Shown: positions 43,472 through 53,037 of the stretch, one piece after another
How positions within the stretch are numbered: the stretch's first letter is position 1
How the letters are laid out: each line of letters opens with the position of its first letter
NCBI RefSeq assembly: GCF_000384475.1
Contig: NZ_ARWB01000001.1
Span: forward strand, 2,979,039 to 3,043,038
Source: Methylopila sp. M107
GTDB lineage: Bacteria; Pseudomonadota; Alphaproteobacteria; Rhizobiales; Methylopilaceae
Direction of reading: 5' to 3'
DNA length: 64,000 nucleotides
Notes under the pieces: model-generated
Told to the model about the DNA's origin: nothing
The model's input: the letters and a program-made list of their open reading frames with translations, nothing else
The model's database searches: none
Made by a program: the position numbers and the translations under genes

Positions 43472-44794
43472 ATGTCTTCGATAAAGCGATCGCTATACAT
43501 AGCTGCAGCCGCGCTGTGTTTTCCGACGATCGGTCATGCGGCTGACCTTCCGGGGGCGGAGCCAGTCGATTACGTCAAGATCTGCGACGTCAAAGGTAAG
43601 ACCGGATTCTTCTACATCCCGGGAACCGAGACCTGCCTGCAGATCGGCGGACTTGTCCGGTTCGAAATGAGCAGCGGCGAAACCATCCGCAGCGCCACGG
43701 CCATCAAGGAGTCCGACACGGCCAACCGCACCGGCTATCGCGTCCGCACCCGCGTCTGGTTCGACGCGCGCACCGAGACCGAATACGGCACGCTTCGCAC
43801 CTTCGTGCGTCTCCAGCTGCAGCGCGAAACCGGCGCGGTCGGCGCCGCGGCCCGTATTTCGAGCGCCTCGAACGGACTCGACGCGCCTGACGCGCTGTTC
43901 GACTTCGCCTTCGTGCAGTTCGGCGGCCTCACGGCCGGCCAGACCGACAGCTTCTGGGACTTCAAGCCCTACGTCACCTTCCAGAACCCGTTCATCGCCG
44001 ACCGTCAGATTCCGTTGATCGGCTACACCGCGACGGTCGGCGACTTCTCGGCGAGCGTGTCGCTCGAAGACCAGACGTCGCACTATCGCAACGACGCCAG
44101 CGCCTTCCGCTACGCTGGCCAGCAGGTTCCGGACATCGTCGCGAACCTGCGCGTCAAGCAGGGCTGGGGCGAAGCCCAGGTCTCCGGCGTCGCGCACCGC
44201 ATCAATCCCAAGAGCAGCATCGGCCTGGCCCCCGGCCTTCCGGCTGGCCAGCTCATCGGCGAAAACTCCAACTCGGGCAACTCCACCTGGGGCTGGGGCA
44301 TCCAGGGCGGCGTGAAGCTCAACCTGCCGACGGCCAACACTTCCGACCAGAAGGGCGACTTCCTCTGGGCGCAGGCCGGCTATATCGACGGCGCCGGTCT
44401 CACCTTCGTGGGCCCCGGCGACATGAGCGTCGGCTCCGGCACGATCCAGAACATCGTGTCGAACTTCCAGCCGCAGCGCGACTTCGTGCTGGTGGACGGC
44501 AAGACCTACAAGACGCGCGCCAACAACGCCAACCTCGGCATCCTGCATTACTGGTCGCCGCAGTGGCGTTCGGGTCTGCAGGCCACCTATGTCAACGTCA
44601 ATTACCGCAAGGTCGACGCTGACTGGAGGTCGGCCGGCGTCGGCGCCAACCTGATCTGGAGCCCGGTCAAGCGGCTCGATATCGGCGCGGAAGTCGTCTA
44701 CATGAAGAATATCAAGAAGGCGAACGTCAACTATACTGGATCGAAGGACGACGACACCATCGTCGGTCGACTGCGCGTGCAGCGCGATTTCTAA
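43472..44794 (+). CDS. porin, alphaproteobacterial Omp2b-like family
   Basis: A 440-residue outer-membrane porin of the Rhizobiales porin family (PF02530 type). A signal peptide ends around TIGHAADLPG, and the mature N-terminus has YVKICDVKGKTGFFYIPGTE followed by TCLQIGGLVRFE, the family signature. The protein ends in QRDF, with a terminal phenylalanine as in most barrels. The GGGGGAATGAA upstream provides a strong ribosome site. It probably forms a general diffusion channel and may help substrate entry for the adjacent TTT system. Its leader has two repeated motifs that might be regulator sites. Confidence 0.93.
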   Translation: MSSIKRSLYIAAAALCFPTIGHAADLPGAEPVDYVKICDVKGKTGFFYIPGTETCLQIGGLVRFEMSSGETIRSATAIKESDTANRTGYRVRTRVWFDARTETEYGTLRTFVRLQLQRETGAVGAAARISSASNGLDAPDALFDFAFVQFGGLTAGQTDSFWDFKPYVTFQNPFIADRQIPLIGYTATVGDFSASVSLEDQTSHYRNDASAFRYAGQQVPDIVANLRVKQGWGEAQVSGVAHRINPKSSIGLAPGLPAGQLIGENSNSGNSTWGWGIQGGVKLNLPTANTSDQKGDFLWAQAGYIDGAGLTFVGPGDMSVGSGTIQNIVSNFQPQRDFVLVDGKTYKTRANNANLGILHYWSPQWRSGLQATYVNVNYRKVDADWRSAGVGANLIWSPVKRLDIGAEVVYMKNIKKANVNYTGSKDDDTIVGRLRVQRDF

Positions 44795-44820
44795 GAATAC
44801 GCCCGCTGGACTGAACTGAC

Positions 44821-44866
44821 GATGCGGCCTACGGGACCTTTGGTTCCGTAGGCCGCATCAGTTTTT
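44821..44866. terminator. bidirectional terminator between porin and P450
   Basis: GATGCGGCCTACGG and CCGTAGGCCGCATC form a strong stem, with ACC and GGT next to the loop, followed by AGTTTTT. It lies between the convergent porin and cytochrome P450 genes. Confidence 0.85.
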
Positions 44867-44881
44867 GGCGCTGACAGAAGC

Positions 44882-46240
44882 CTAGCCGATCGGCTCCAGC
44901 GTCATCGGCATGCCGTTGCCGGGGCGCAGCGTCACGCGCAGTTCCGGTTCGGGCGTGAAGCCCGGCCGCAGACGCGGGCGGAACGCGCGCAGCAGCGCCG
45001 CCAGGATGACAGTCGCCTCGACCAGCGCAAAGCTCATGCCGATGCAGATGCGCGGCCCCGCGCCGAACGGCAGGTATGCGTAGCGGTGGCGCTCCCGCGC
45101 GGCCTGCGGCGAGAACCGCTCGGGATCGAAGGCGTCGGGATCGTCCCACAGCATCGCGTGTCGATGAACCGCGTAGATCGGCACGTAGACCTGCGCGCCC
45201 GCGGCGAGCCGAATGGCGCCGACCGTGACGTCCCGCGCCGCCTCGCGGATCACGATGGCGGCCGGCGGGTAGAGCCGCATCGATTCCGACAGAACCTGCC
45301 GCGTGAAACTGAGCGCGCCGACATGTTCGGGGAGCACGGGGCCGTCCCCGACCACGCCGCGGACCTCCGCGCGGATCCGTTGGGCGGCTTCCGGATGCCG
45401 GTCGAGCAGGTAGAGCGTCCAGGTCAGCGCCAGCGCCGTCGTCTCGTGGCCGGCGTTGATGAAGGTGAGGATGTTGTCGGCGAGGTCGACGTCGCCCATC
45501 GCCTGGCCGGTCTCGGAGTCGCGCGCTTCCAGCAGCAGCGAGACGAGGTCGTTGCGGGCCTCGTCGCTCGCGCGCCGCCTCGCGATGATCCGGCCGATCT
45601 CGTCGCGCAGGAAGCGTCGGGCGCGGTCGCCGCGGCGGCGTCCGGGATAGGGCAGCCAGGCGGGCGCGCGGATGAGCGACATGGCGATCACCCAGCCGAG
45701 CGGGTCGAGATAGTCGGTGATGGCGCGCTCGACGCGGTGCGGGTCGCCGCCGCCGCCGAGCATGGTCTCGGCGATGATGTCGTAGGTCGTCAGCGTCATC
45801 TCGCGGGCGACGTCGACCTCGGCGCCGTTCAGGCCCCGCCACCGTTCGGCCGTCCGCTCGGCGGCCGCGGCCATCTGCGGCGCGAAGCCGAGAATGCGCT
45901 CGTTGCGGAAGGTCGGCGACGCGGTGCGCCGCTGCCAGCGCCAGTGCTCGCCCTCCGCCGTCAGCAGCCCCGTGCCGAGGGCTGGCTCCAGCGCGCGCCG
46001 CATCGTCTCGCCCTTCACGAAGGCGCCGGCCTGCTCGACCAGCACGAGGCGGATCAGCTCGGGGTCGCAAACGAAGACCGAGTCCCGGCCGGCGAGACGG
46101 CGGCGGTAGACGGGTTCGCGATAGACCGCCTCGGGCCAGGTCTCGATCGGATTGCGGACGGCCGCCGCCAGCAGCCGGAGCGTCGGCAGCGGCCGCATGG
46201 GCGGCGACACCCGGACGGGATGAACATTCCGATCGGTCAT
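44882..46240 (-). CDS. cytochrome P450
   Basis: A 452-residue P450 monooxygenase. The I-helix oxygen-binding motif is AGHETT, the ExxR motif is ESMR, and the haem-binding loop is FGAGPRICIG with the axial cysteine at C399. No membrane anchor is clear at the N-terminus. No ferredoxin or reductase gene lies nearby, so its redox partner is encoded elsewhere. It follows a polytopic membrane protein gene by eight bases on the same strand, suggesting cotranscription; substrate unknown. Confidence 0.95.
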   Translation of the reverse strand: MTDRNVHPVRVSPPMRPLPTLRLLAAAVRNPIETWPEAVYREPVYRRRLAGRDSVFVCDPELIRLVLVEQAGAFVKGETMRRALEPALGTGLLTAEGEHWRWQRRTASPTFRNERILGFAPQMAAAAERTAERWRGLNGAEVDVAREMTLTTYDIIAETMLGGGGDPHRVERAITDYLDPLGWVIAMSLIRAPAWLPYPGRRRGDRARRFLRDEIGRIIARRRASDEARNDLVSLLLEARDSETGQAMGDVDLADNILTFINAGHETTALALTWTLYLLDRHPEAAQRIRAEVRGVVGDGPVLPEHVGALSFTRQVLSESMRLYPPAAIVIREAARDVTVGAIRLAAGAQVYVPIYAVHRHAMLWDDPDAFDPERFSPQAARERHRYAYLPFGAGPRICIGMSFALVEATVILAALLRAFRPRLRPGFTPEPELRVTLRPGNGMPMTLEPIG

Positions 46241-46248
46241 TCAGGACC

Positions 46249-47550
46249 TTACGGCGCTTTGGCGCCGCTTGCGACGACGCTCTCCATGAGATCGGCGGCG
46301 GTGCTGAACTGCCAGGCGTTGTTCACGGCCCCGAGCACGACCACGACGAGCGCCAGGCCGAGCGCCAGACGCCGTGCGGGCGTGAACCAGGACAGCGCCG
46401 CAAGGACGACCAGCATGGGGAGAAAATGCGGCGCATAGAGAAACGTCACGTCGCCATAGATGCTGTGGAGCGCCGTCTGCGCCAACAGCATGAGCCCGAC
46501 TCCGATGGCGACCGTGCGGACCGACCGCTCGCGGAAAGCGGCGTAGATCCCGCAGCCCAGCAACGCGAGCCAGGCCGCGATCGCAGCTTTCCCGATCGGG
46601 CTCAGCTCTCCCAGCGCCGGCGTCTGGTTTGTGACGAGCGTCATGTCCCCGACGGTCTTGAGCTGCGGGCGCGGCGCGACGATCGTGGTGACGTACATCG
46701 CATAGAGGTTCTGGGCCGGGCTCCAGGACGCCTTGCCTTCGCGCTCCATCGCGATCTGCGTCCACTGGATTTCTTTCTCGGCGAACTTGTAGTTGAGGAA
46801 GAAGCCGGTGTTGCGGAACGTCTCCCCCTGAACGGTCGCCAGGACCACCACGGTCACGAGCGCAAAGGTCGAGATCAGGATCGTTCTCGCAAGCGGCCAG
46901 CGCAGGATGGTCGCGGCGAGGCCGGCCGACCAGTTGGTGACGGTGACGCCGAGCGACGCCGCGCTGATCAGCACCCACCAAAAGACGCCGAGCGCCCGCC
47001 CGCGCACGAGCGCGTAGAGCGCGGCCGTGATGGTGAGGCTCCCGAACGGACCGAGCTCCACGCAGGCGTGCCAGTGCAGGTACGCCGCGCTCGACAGGAA
47101 CAGCGCGACGAACACGCAAGCCGCAAGCCGCGGCAGGCGCAAATGGCGCAGGGTGAAGAACATCAGCGCGGCGTTCGCGGCGCCCGCCAGCGCGATCAGC
47201 GTCTTGGCGGCGGTCGCCGCGGAAAGCCCGAGCTTTGCGATGGCGAGCACCAGCGGCGTGGTCAGGATCGAGGAGATCGGATGGACGGCGGTGCGGTAGT
47301 GGTTGCTCGCCGGGTCCGTCATGTTCTCCATGACGCGCGGCGTGTCGCCTTGGAACCAGACGTTCATGCCGGCCATCGTGTCGAAACTCGAGCCGAGCGC
47401 CTGGAACGCGACCGCCGAAATTAAGATCGCGGCCGCGGACCAGAATAGCGCGAGCGCGAGATCGGCGCGATCGACGTCGAGCGCGCCGGCCGGACGGGCG
47501 TCCCGCCGGACGTGCGACTCCAGTTCGAGCGTCGTTGCGCTGCCGTGCAT
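46249..47550 (-). CDS. polytopic membrane protein, glycosyltransferase-like, function unknown
   Basis: A 433-residue membrane protein with about ten predicted transmembrane segments. An extracytoplasmic loop early in the protein has MNVWFQGDTPRVMENMTDPA; an acidic residue in the first loop of polytopic proteins is seen in GT-C-type glycosyltransferases, but I cannot name the family. A large loop near residues 250-310 precedes the last segments. It is the first gene of a pair with the P450 gene, eight bases apart, so the two products may act on the same lipid or surface compound. Confidence 0.65.
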   Translation of the reverse strand: MHGSATTLELESHVRRDARPAGALDVDRADLALALFWSAAAILISAVAFQALGSSFDTMAGMNVWFQGDTPRVMENMTDPASNHYRTAVHPISSILTTPLVLAIAKLGLSAATAAKTLIALAGAANAALMFFTLRHLRLPRLAACVFVALFLSSAAYLHWHACVELGPFGSLTITAALYALVRGRALGVFWWVLISAASLGVTVTNWSAGLAATILRWPLARTILISTFALVTVVVLATVQGETFRNTGFFLNYKFAEKEIQWTQIAMEREGKASWSPAQNLYAMYVTTIVAPRPQLKTVGDMTLVTNQTPALGELSPIGKAAIAAWLALLGCGIYAAFRERSVRTVAIGVGLMLLAQTALHSIYGDVTFLYAPHFLPMLVVLAALSWFTPARRLALGLALVVVVLGAVNNAWQFSTAADLMESVVASGAKAP

Positions 47551-47679
47551 GACCCAAGCTCCGCCAAGGATCGGGCGGCCGGCGGCTTCGCGGGGCGACG
47601 CCTGAGATCCGTCCGATCCTTCGGATGCTAAGCCGCGTTTCCCAAAGATTGTGTTGTCGGCGCCTTGCGCGCGCAGACG

Positions 47680-49203
47680 TCAGTCGTCCGCGACGGCCTG
47701 GTCGCTCTTCGCCCGCAGGGCGGGCGCTGCCGGCTTCTCCGGCACCCTGTCGACCAATCGCCTGACGAGGTCCTGCTGGTCCTTCCGCTCGGCGAGGTTC
47801 TTCCATTCGAACGGGTCGGTCCGGTGGTCGTAGAGTTCGAGATCGCCGTTGCCGTAGGCGATCAGGCGATGGTCGCGCGTCCGGACGGAAAAGTGGCGGT
47901 CCTGGCGATCCTTCGAGATCGCTTCCGGGTCGTCGCCGTCAATGTCGAACGCCCAGGACGAGACGACGTCGTCGCGGACTTCGTCCGCGCCGCCGCGCAG
48001 ATATTTGGCGTGGTTGACGCCGTCGATGTCGTCGGGGCGGTCGACGCCTGCGAGCTTGGTCAGCGTCTTGTAGAGGTCCGTGGTCGAGAACAGCGCCTCG
48101 CTCTTGCGCTTCTCGATCCCGGGGCCGGCGAAGATCACCGGCACGCGCAGAGCGCGCTCCCAGAGCGTGAACTTCTGCCAGGTGCATTTTTCGCCGAGCT
48201 GCCAGCCGTGGTCGCTCCACACCACGATGATGGTGTTCGACGCGTTCGGTCCGTTGCGCAGGCCCTCGAGCGCGACGCCGATCGCGTCGTCGGCCTCCGC
48301 GATGCAGGCGAGGTAACCTTTGACATAGCCCTGCCACTTGCCCTTGGCGGCGATCTTGAGGTGGTCGGAATAGCGCTGCCGCGCCATCGCGCGCCCGGCC
48401 TCGGGCAGGTCCTTCACGTCCTCGTTCTCGTCGAAGGCGGTGTGGAGCCTGTCGAGCGCGCCGAGCGGGTAGGGCATCTTCCCGGCTTCCGGGAACCGGT
48501 CGAAATAGGTCTCTGGCACGATCCAGCGCGGATGCGGCTTTCTCAGCCCGAACGCGGCGAAGAACGGCTTGTCGTGGCTCTTCGACAGGTGCTTCTTGAC
48601 CATCAGCCGGGCGCAGCGAACGTCCTCGGCGGCGTCGCGCGTTCCTTCGGCGCGCCAGACGAAGGCCTCCTTGCCGGATTCCGCCCATTCAGGGCGCGGC
48701 AGGGGATCGGTCCAGGAGCTCGGATCGTTGGGGGCGGTGTTCCAGCGCCAGTCCTGGTGATGGATCTTGCCCGTATAGGTCGTGATGTAACCGGCGTCTT
48801 TGAACGCCCGCGCCAGCGACGTCCGGTTCGGGGCGACGCGCGGCCAGTTCAGGCAGTTGTTGGTGTAGATGCCGGAGGTCCAGGGGTGGCGGCCGAACAG
48901 CACCGCGGCGCGCGCGGCCTGGCAAACCGGCGCCTCCGTATAGGCCCGGTGCAGCGCGGCGCCCTGTCCCGCGAGCCGGTCGAGGTTCGGCGTCGACGCC
49001 AGCGGATAGCCGCCCTGCCAGCCGGTCCAGTCGTTCAGGTCGTCGATCGCGATGAACAGGATGTTCGGCCGGGCGGCGCCCTTCGGCGCCTTGGCGAGCG
49101 CCGGCGCGCCCAACGCGCCGACCAGACCCGCGCTGGTCAGCACCGCGCCCGCGGCCGCCTCGGCGCCCCGCGCGAGCACGCCGCGCCGTGTGATTCGCCC
49201 CAC
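47680..49203 (-). CDS. type I sulfatase, twin-arginine exported
   Basis: A 507-residue sulfatase. The N-terminus has a twin-arginine signal (RITRRGVLARGAEAAAGAVL), so the protein is probably exported folded. The metal site starts at D54-D55 (FIAIDDLND) and the formylglycine motif is C94-Q-A-A-R98, matching CxAxR, so it needs a formylglycine-generating enzyme. DHGWQLGEK carries further metal-binding residues. The size and the GRHPWTSGIYTN segment resemble iduronate-2-sulfatase-type enzymes; the true substrate is unknown. It is divergent from a NarL-type regulator. Confidence 0.9.
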   Translation of the reverse strand: MGRITRRGVLARGAEAAAGAVLTSAGLVGALGAPALAKAPKGAARPNILFIAIDDLNDWTGWQGGYPLASTPNLDRLAGQGAALHRAYTEAPVCQAARAAVLFGRHPWTSGIYTNNCLNWPRVAPNRTSLARAFKDAGYITTYTGKIHHQDWRWNTAPNDPSSWTDPLPRPEWAESGKEAFVWRAEGTRDAAEDVRCARLMVKKHLSKSHDKPFFAAFGLRKPHPRWIVPETYFDRFPEAGKMPYPLGALDRLHTAFDENEDVKDLPEAGRAMARQRYSDHLKIAAKGKWQGYVKGYLACIAEADDAIGVALEGLRNGPNASNTIIVVWSDHGWQLGEKCTWQKFTLWERALRVPVIFAGPGIEKRKSEALFSTTDLYKTLTKLAGVDRPDDIDGVNHAKYLRGGADEVRDDVVSSWAFDIDGDDPEAISKDRQDRHFSVRTRDHRLIAYGNGDLELYDHRTDPFEWKNLAERKDQQDLVRRLVDRVPEKPAAPALRAKSDQAVADD

Positions 49204-49268
49204 GATGGACCTCCGCGTCGAACAAGGGGCGCTTCACCTAGCTCATACAATCTACTATGTCTATAAAT

Positions 49269-49283
49269 TAGATATTTTATCTA
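49269..49283. promoter_or_regulatory. short inverted repeat in divergent sulfatase/regulator promoter
   Basis: TAGATATTTTATCTA is a perfect palindrome of 6-bp arms with a TTT centre, within an AT-rich patch of otherwise GC-rich DNA. It lies between the divergent sulfatase and response regulator genes and may be a binding site. Confidence 0.4.
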
Positions 49284-49419
49284 TTCCGACCTCGCTTTCG
49301 AGGGAGTTCAGTTTGCGGCCCGAGCAATCGGGGGCGCCGCCGACGCGAAAATTTACGGGCTCGCCATTGCGAGCCGCGGACTCCGTCGCGCCGCCGCCGG
49401 TTTCTCGACGGAGGCCGCA

Positions 49420-50154
49420 TTGGCCGCTAACGTGGCGGCGCCGCGGCCGGCAACCGTGATCCGATCGGCCGGCGCTCTGGAGAGTTCGGTCGTGCGTTTC
49501 GCCGTCGTCGACGACCATCCGCTGTTTCGCGAAGCCCTGTCGTCGACCGTCCATGTGGCGTTTCCGGACAGCGTCGTGGACGAGGCCGAGTCTCTCGACG
49601 AGGCCTGCGAGCTCATCGCGCGGTCGGGCGCGGTCGACATGATCCTGCTCGACCTCTCCATGCACGGCGTCTCGGGCTTCGACGGGCTGATCCAGATGCG
49701 GTCGCGCTTTCCGCAGGTGCCGATCCTTGTGGTGTCCGGGCTCGACGACGCGCAGATCGTCCATGAGGCGATCCGTTGCGGCGCGGCCGGCTTCGTGCCA
49801 AAGGCCCTCGGCAAGGCGATGCTCACCGAAGCGATGACCGAGGTGCTGAACGGCGGCGTGTTCCTGCCGAAGGCGTATCGGAGGGCGGGCGGCGGCGACG
49901 CGCCGCGCGCCGGAGCGGACGTGCTGGAGCGCATGCGGTCGTTGACGCCCGCCCAGATGCGCGTGCTCGGGCTCGTCAAGCGCGGCAAGCTCAACAAGCA
50001 GATCGCCTATGAGCTCAATGTCGGCGAATCGACCATCAAGGCGCATATCTCGGAGATCATGCGCAAGCTCGGCGTCGCGAGCCGGACCCAGGTGGTGATC
50101 GAAACCTCGTCGCTCGACTTCGACGTCATCCTCAGCGGCCGCAGGCCGGAATAG
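49420..50154 (+). CDS. NarL/LuxR-type response regulator (PQQ island, copy 1)
   Basis: A response regulator of 244 residues if translated from the TTG at 49420, which has GGAGG at good spacing; the GTG at 49492 is an alternative start giving a shorter N-terminus. The receiver has the acidic pair VVDDHPLF, the phospho-acceptor aspartate in MILLDLSM and the conserved lysine in FVPKAL. The C-terminal LuxR helix-turn-helix is GKLNKQIAYELNVGESTIKA. The product is like AgmR/ErbR regulators that control PQQ alcohol dehydrogenases. It converges with the hybrid kinase and is similar to the regulator at 58400. Confidence 0.92.
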   Translation: MAANVAAPRPATVIRSAGALESSVVRFAVVDDHPLFREALSSTVHVAFPDSVVDEAESLDEACELIARSGAVDMILLDLSMHGVSGFDGLIQMRSRFPQVPILVVSGLDDAQIVHEAIRCGAAGFVPKALGKAMLTEAMTEVLNGGVFLPKAYRRAGGGDAPRAGADVLERMRSLTPAQMRVLGLVKRGKLNKQIAYELNVGESTIKAHISEIMRKLGVASRTQVVIETSSLDFDVILSGRRPE

Positions 50155-50182
50155 AGCGTGATGAACTCAGGTCGGGCCATCA

Positions 50183-50260
50183 CGTCATGCCCGGACTTGA
50201 TCCGGGCATCCATCACTTGAGCCAAGACGATGGATCGCCGAGTCAAGCCCGGCGATGACG
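50183..50260. repeat. REP-like paired palindrome, family B copy 2
   Basis: CGTCATGCCCGGACTTGATC begins and AAGCCCGGCGATGACG ends this element, with inner GGGCATCCATC and GATGGATCG arms. It matches the copy at 35035-35109 and lies between the convergent regulator and kinase genes. Confidence 0.7.
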
Positions 50261-50305
50261 CCTGAGGCAAACGCATCAGGCTCTACGTGTGGGCTCGCAT
50301 GAGCC

Positions 50306-51679
50306 TCACCCGGCGTGGCGCGCCCCGCCGATGAGGTGGTTGATCAGCGCCCGAAGCTGCGCCGGCTTGATCGGCTTGTGGATCAGCTCGACGCCGGCGG
50401 CGCGGACCCGGTCGGCGACTTCGGCGGAATGGTCCGCCGTGGTCACGATTGCGGGCGTCGCCGGGTCGAACCGGGCCCGCAGCTGACCGAGCGCGTCGAG
50501 GCCGGTCTCGCCGCCGTCGAGGTGATAGTCGAGGATCGCGACGTGCGGCCGGGCCGCGCCCGCCGAAAACGCCTCGGCGAGCTCCCCGAGCGAACGGACG
50601 CCACTGACGTCCGCCTCCCAAGACGCCAGCAGCCGGCAGAGCGCCTCGCGCGCCGCGGCGTCGTTCTCGACCACGAGCACCTGCGCGCCGGCGAGCGTTG
50701 TGCGGCTCGCATGGTCCGGCTGGGCGCGGCTGTCGCGCGGCCGCGCCGGGCCATGGGCGATCGCGACCCGCAGACGGAAGCGGGTGCCGCGCCCGAGCCG
50801 CGATGTCACCTGCAGGCCGTGGCCGAGAGCGAGCGTCGTCCGCTTCACGATCGACAGGCCGAGACCCAAGCCCACCGACTCCGCGCCCTGCGCGCCCTCG
50901 CACCGGTAGAACTCGTCGTAGATGCGGCCAAGATCGGCGCTCGCGATGCCCGGACCGGTGTCGATCACGTCGATCACGCATTGGCCGGCCTTCGGCCGGG
51001 CGCGCACCAGCACGCCGCCGCGCCGCGTGTAGCGCACCGCGTTCGAGACCAGATTCTGCAGGATGCGCTTCAGCAGCACCGGGTCGCTTTCGACCGACAT
51101 GTCTTTCAGCCTGATGGCGAAGCGGAGGCCCTTGCGCGCCGCCATGGGCTCGAACCCCTCGACGATCTCCTCGATCAGCTCGTTCAGGTCGACGGCGTGG
51201 ACGTTCGGGCGCACCGCGCCGGCGTCGAGCTTGGAGATGTCGATCAGCGCCTTGATCAGCTCCTCAATGGTCTTCAGCCCGCGCTCGACCTGGCCGGCGA
51301 TCGCGAGCGCGTTCGGCCCGAGGTTCATGTCGGCGAGCGTCGAGATCGACAGCTGCGTCGCGTTCAGCGGCTGCAGCAGGTCGTGGCTCGCGGCGGCCAG
51401 GAACCGGGTCTTTGACCGGTTGGCGAGCTCCGCCTCCTCCTTGGCCGCGACCAGCGCGCGATTGGTCTCCTCGAGGCTGCGCATCAGCTCGGTCAGCTCC
51501 TCGGTGCGCGCGCGCACCTGGGCGTCGAGGGTGATGGCGGTCTGGAACAGCGAATAGGCGGTGCCCTGGCGGTCGGTCGCGCGCTCGACGTGGTCCATCA
51601 GCGCGCGGTTGACACACTCCAGCTTCTCGATCCGGCGCTTCAGCTGATCGGATCCGTCCCAGGCCTCCATCAGGCTCAT
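50306..51679 (-). CDS. hybrid histidine kinase (HisKA-HATPase-REC)
   Basis: A 457-residue soluble hybrid kinase. A coiled-coil-like stretch (about 15-90) is followed by a HisKA domain with the phospho-acceptor H99 in ASHDLLQPL, an HATPase domain (NLVSNAVRYT, DTGPGI, GLGLGLSIV) and a C-terminal receiver with D384 in VAILDYHL. No membrane segment or clear sensor domain is present, so input probably comes from the FIST protein. Its ATG overlaps the stop codon of the upstream FIST gene (ATGA), so the two are translationally coupled. It resembles ErcS-type kinases of pseudomonad ethanol oxidation. Confidence 0.9.
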   Translation of the reverse strand: MSLMEAWDGSDQLKRRIEKLECVNRALMDHVERATDRQGTAYSLFQTAITLDAQVRARTEELTELMRSLEETNRALVAAKEEAELANRSKTRFLAAASHDLLQPLNATQLSISTLADMNLGPNALAIAGQVERGLKTIEELIKALIDISKLDAGAVRPNVHAVDLNELIEEIVEGFEPMAARKGLRFAIRLKDMSVESDPVLLKRILQNLVSNAVRYTRRGGVLVRARPKAGQCVIDVIDTGPGIASADLGRIYDEFYRCEGAQGAESVGLGLGLSIVKRTTLALGHGLQVTSRLGRGTRFRLRVAIAHGPARPRDSRAQPDHASRTTLAGAQVLVVENDAAAREALCRLLASWEADVSGVRSLGELAEAFSAGAARPHVAILDYHLDGGETGLDALGQLRARFDPATPAIVTTADHSAEVADRVRAAGVELIHKPIKPAQLRALINHLIGGARHAG

Positions 51680-52839
51680 GCCGTCCCCGCGAAGCCGATC
51701 GCCACGCCCGTGAAGGTCTGGTTCAGATGCATCGAGCGGTACTGCTCGCCATAGGTCTCGAAGCCGACGACGCCATACTGCTTGTAGAGATCCGAGATCG
51801 CCCGCCGCTTCTGCCGGATCTCCGCGTCGAGCCTGCGCAGGACACAATCGAAGCCGATCACGAGGTCGACGCCGCCGAGCTCCGCCTCGAGCCGGGCGAG
51901 CTCCGCGCGCGTCACCTCGAAGACGTCCTTCGGCCGGGCGAGGGTGAGAACGAGCCCCCGGTCGATCGCGCAGAAGAACGAGAGAGACCCGTCCGAATTC
52001 AGCCGGCGGATCGAGCGGCAGAAATATTCGCCGCCGACCCGCACCACCAGCGGATGCGACGCGAAGCTCATCGGCGACAGGTTCGCCGGGTCGAGCCCGA
52101 CCGCCATGGCGTATTCGATCGCGGCCGGCTCCGCGTTCAGCTCGCGCACGGTGCGGCCGTCGCAGTCGGTGTCGGTGACCACGAAACGCACGTCGGTCGG
52201 CTCGAAATTGTCGGTCTTGAATATCCTGACCGGAAAATCGGTCTCGAAGATCAGCAGGATCGCGGCGCGCGTGTGCACCTTTCCGTCGTGGATCAGCGAC
52301 GTCTTGTCGAACGACAGGTCGTCGCCGGCCGAGCCTCCCACGAGCGGGATCCCGGCGAGCGCCTGATCGATCGCCGACACCACGCGCTCTTCGGCGTTCG
52401 TCAGCCCGTCGATCAGCGACAGCGCGAAGCGGCGCTCCCCGGCGCCGGCGCCCGAGCCGAGCCGCCTGCGGAGGTCCCGAACGATCTTCGCGGTCTTCTC
52501 GACGTCGAGGTCCGCGACGTCGGGCAGAAGCGCCGAGACCACCCGGAACCCTTCGCGCGGGAAAGCGATCACCACGAGGCCGCGGTCGAGCCCGCTCATC
52601 GGGCTGATCTCGCCGGCGCTCGAGCAGGCCGCCACCGCAACGCCCGGAAAATGCGTCGAGAAGGCCGCGTTCAGCTCTTCGCTTCGGTAGACGGGCGAGA
52701 AGAAGGCGACGATCTGCCCGACGTCTTCGCCGCCGATGTCGGCGGCGATGGCGGCGACGGCGGAATCCGCGTCGGCCAGTTCGACCCACGCGGTCCGAAC
52801 GCCGCAACGGTGAGCGACAGACCGCGCTCCCATACTCAA
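51676..52839 (-). CDS. FIST-domain sensory protein
   Basis: A 387-residue cytosolic protein made of FIST N-terminal and FIST C-terminal domains. The first half has IVAFFSPVYRSEELNAAF, CSSAGEISP and the glycine-rich GIPLVGGSAGDDLSF; the second has SFASHPLVVRVGGEYFCRSI. FIST domains are predicted small-ligand sensors, often next to kinases. Its stop overlaps the hybrid kinase start by four bases, so the pair probably acts as a split sensor kinase. It is transcribed divergently from the winged-helix regulator at 53090. Confidence 0.9.
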   Translation of the reverse strand: MSMGARSVAHRCGVRTAWVELADADSAVAAIAADIGGEDVGQIVAFFSPVYRSEELNAAFSTHFPGVAVAACSSAGEISPMSGLDRGLVVIAFPREGFRVVSALLPDVADLDVEKTAKIVRDLRRRLGSGAGAGERRFALSLIDGLTNAEERVVSAIDQALAGIPLVGGSAGDDLSFDKTSLIHDGKVHTRAAILLIFETDFPVRIFKTDNFEPTDVRFVVTDTDCDGRTVRELNAEPAAIEYAMAVGLDPANLSPMSFASHPLVVRVGGEYFCRSIRRLNSDGSLSFFCAIDRGLVLTLARPKDVFEVTRAELARLEAELGGVDLVIGFDCVLRRLDAEIRQKRRAISDLYKQYGVVGFETYGEQYRSMHLNQTFTGVAIGFAGTA

Positions 52840-53037
52840 GGTTTCCTCGAACTTTTTTTATGACGTGTTGAGCGGACGCTAGTGCAAAGAACCCCGACCC
52901 GCAATTGATCCATCTGCTTGCGATGACAGGCCGGCTGGCAGTTGGCGGGCCGCCGAAGGGACGCGGCGGCGGTCACGCGCCGGCCAGAACTTCGTGAACG
53001 ATAGACAATAGGATGGTCTTATTATATTGACGCCAAG

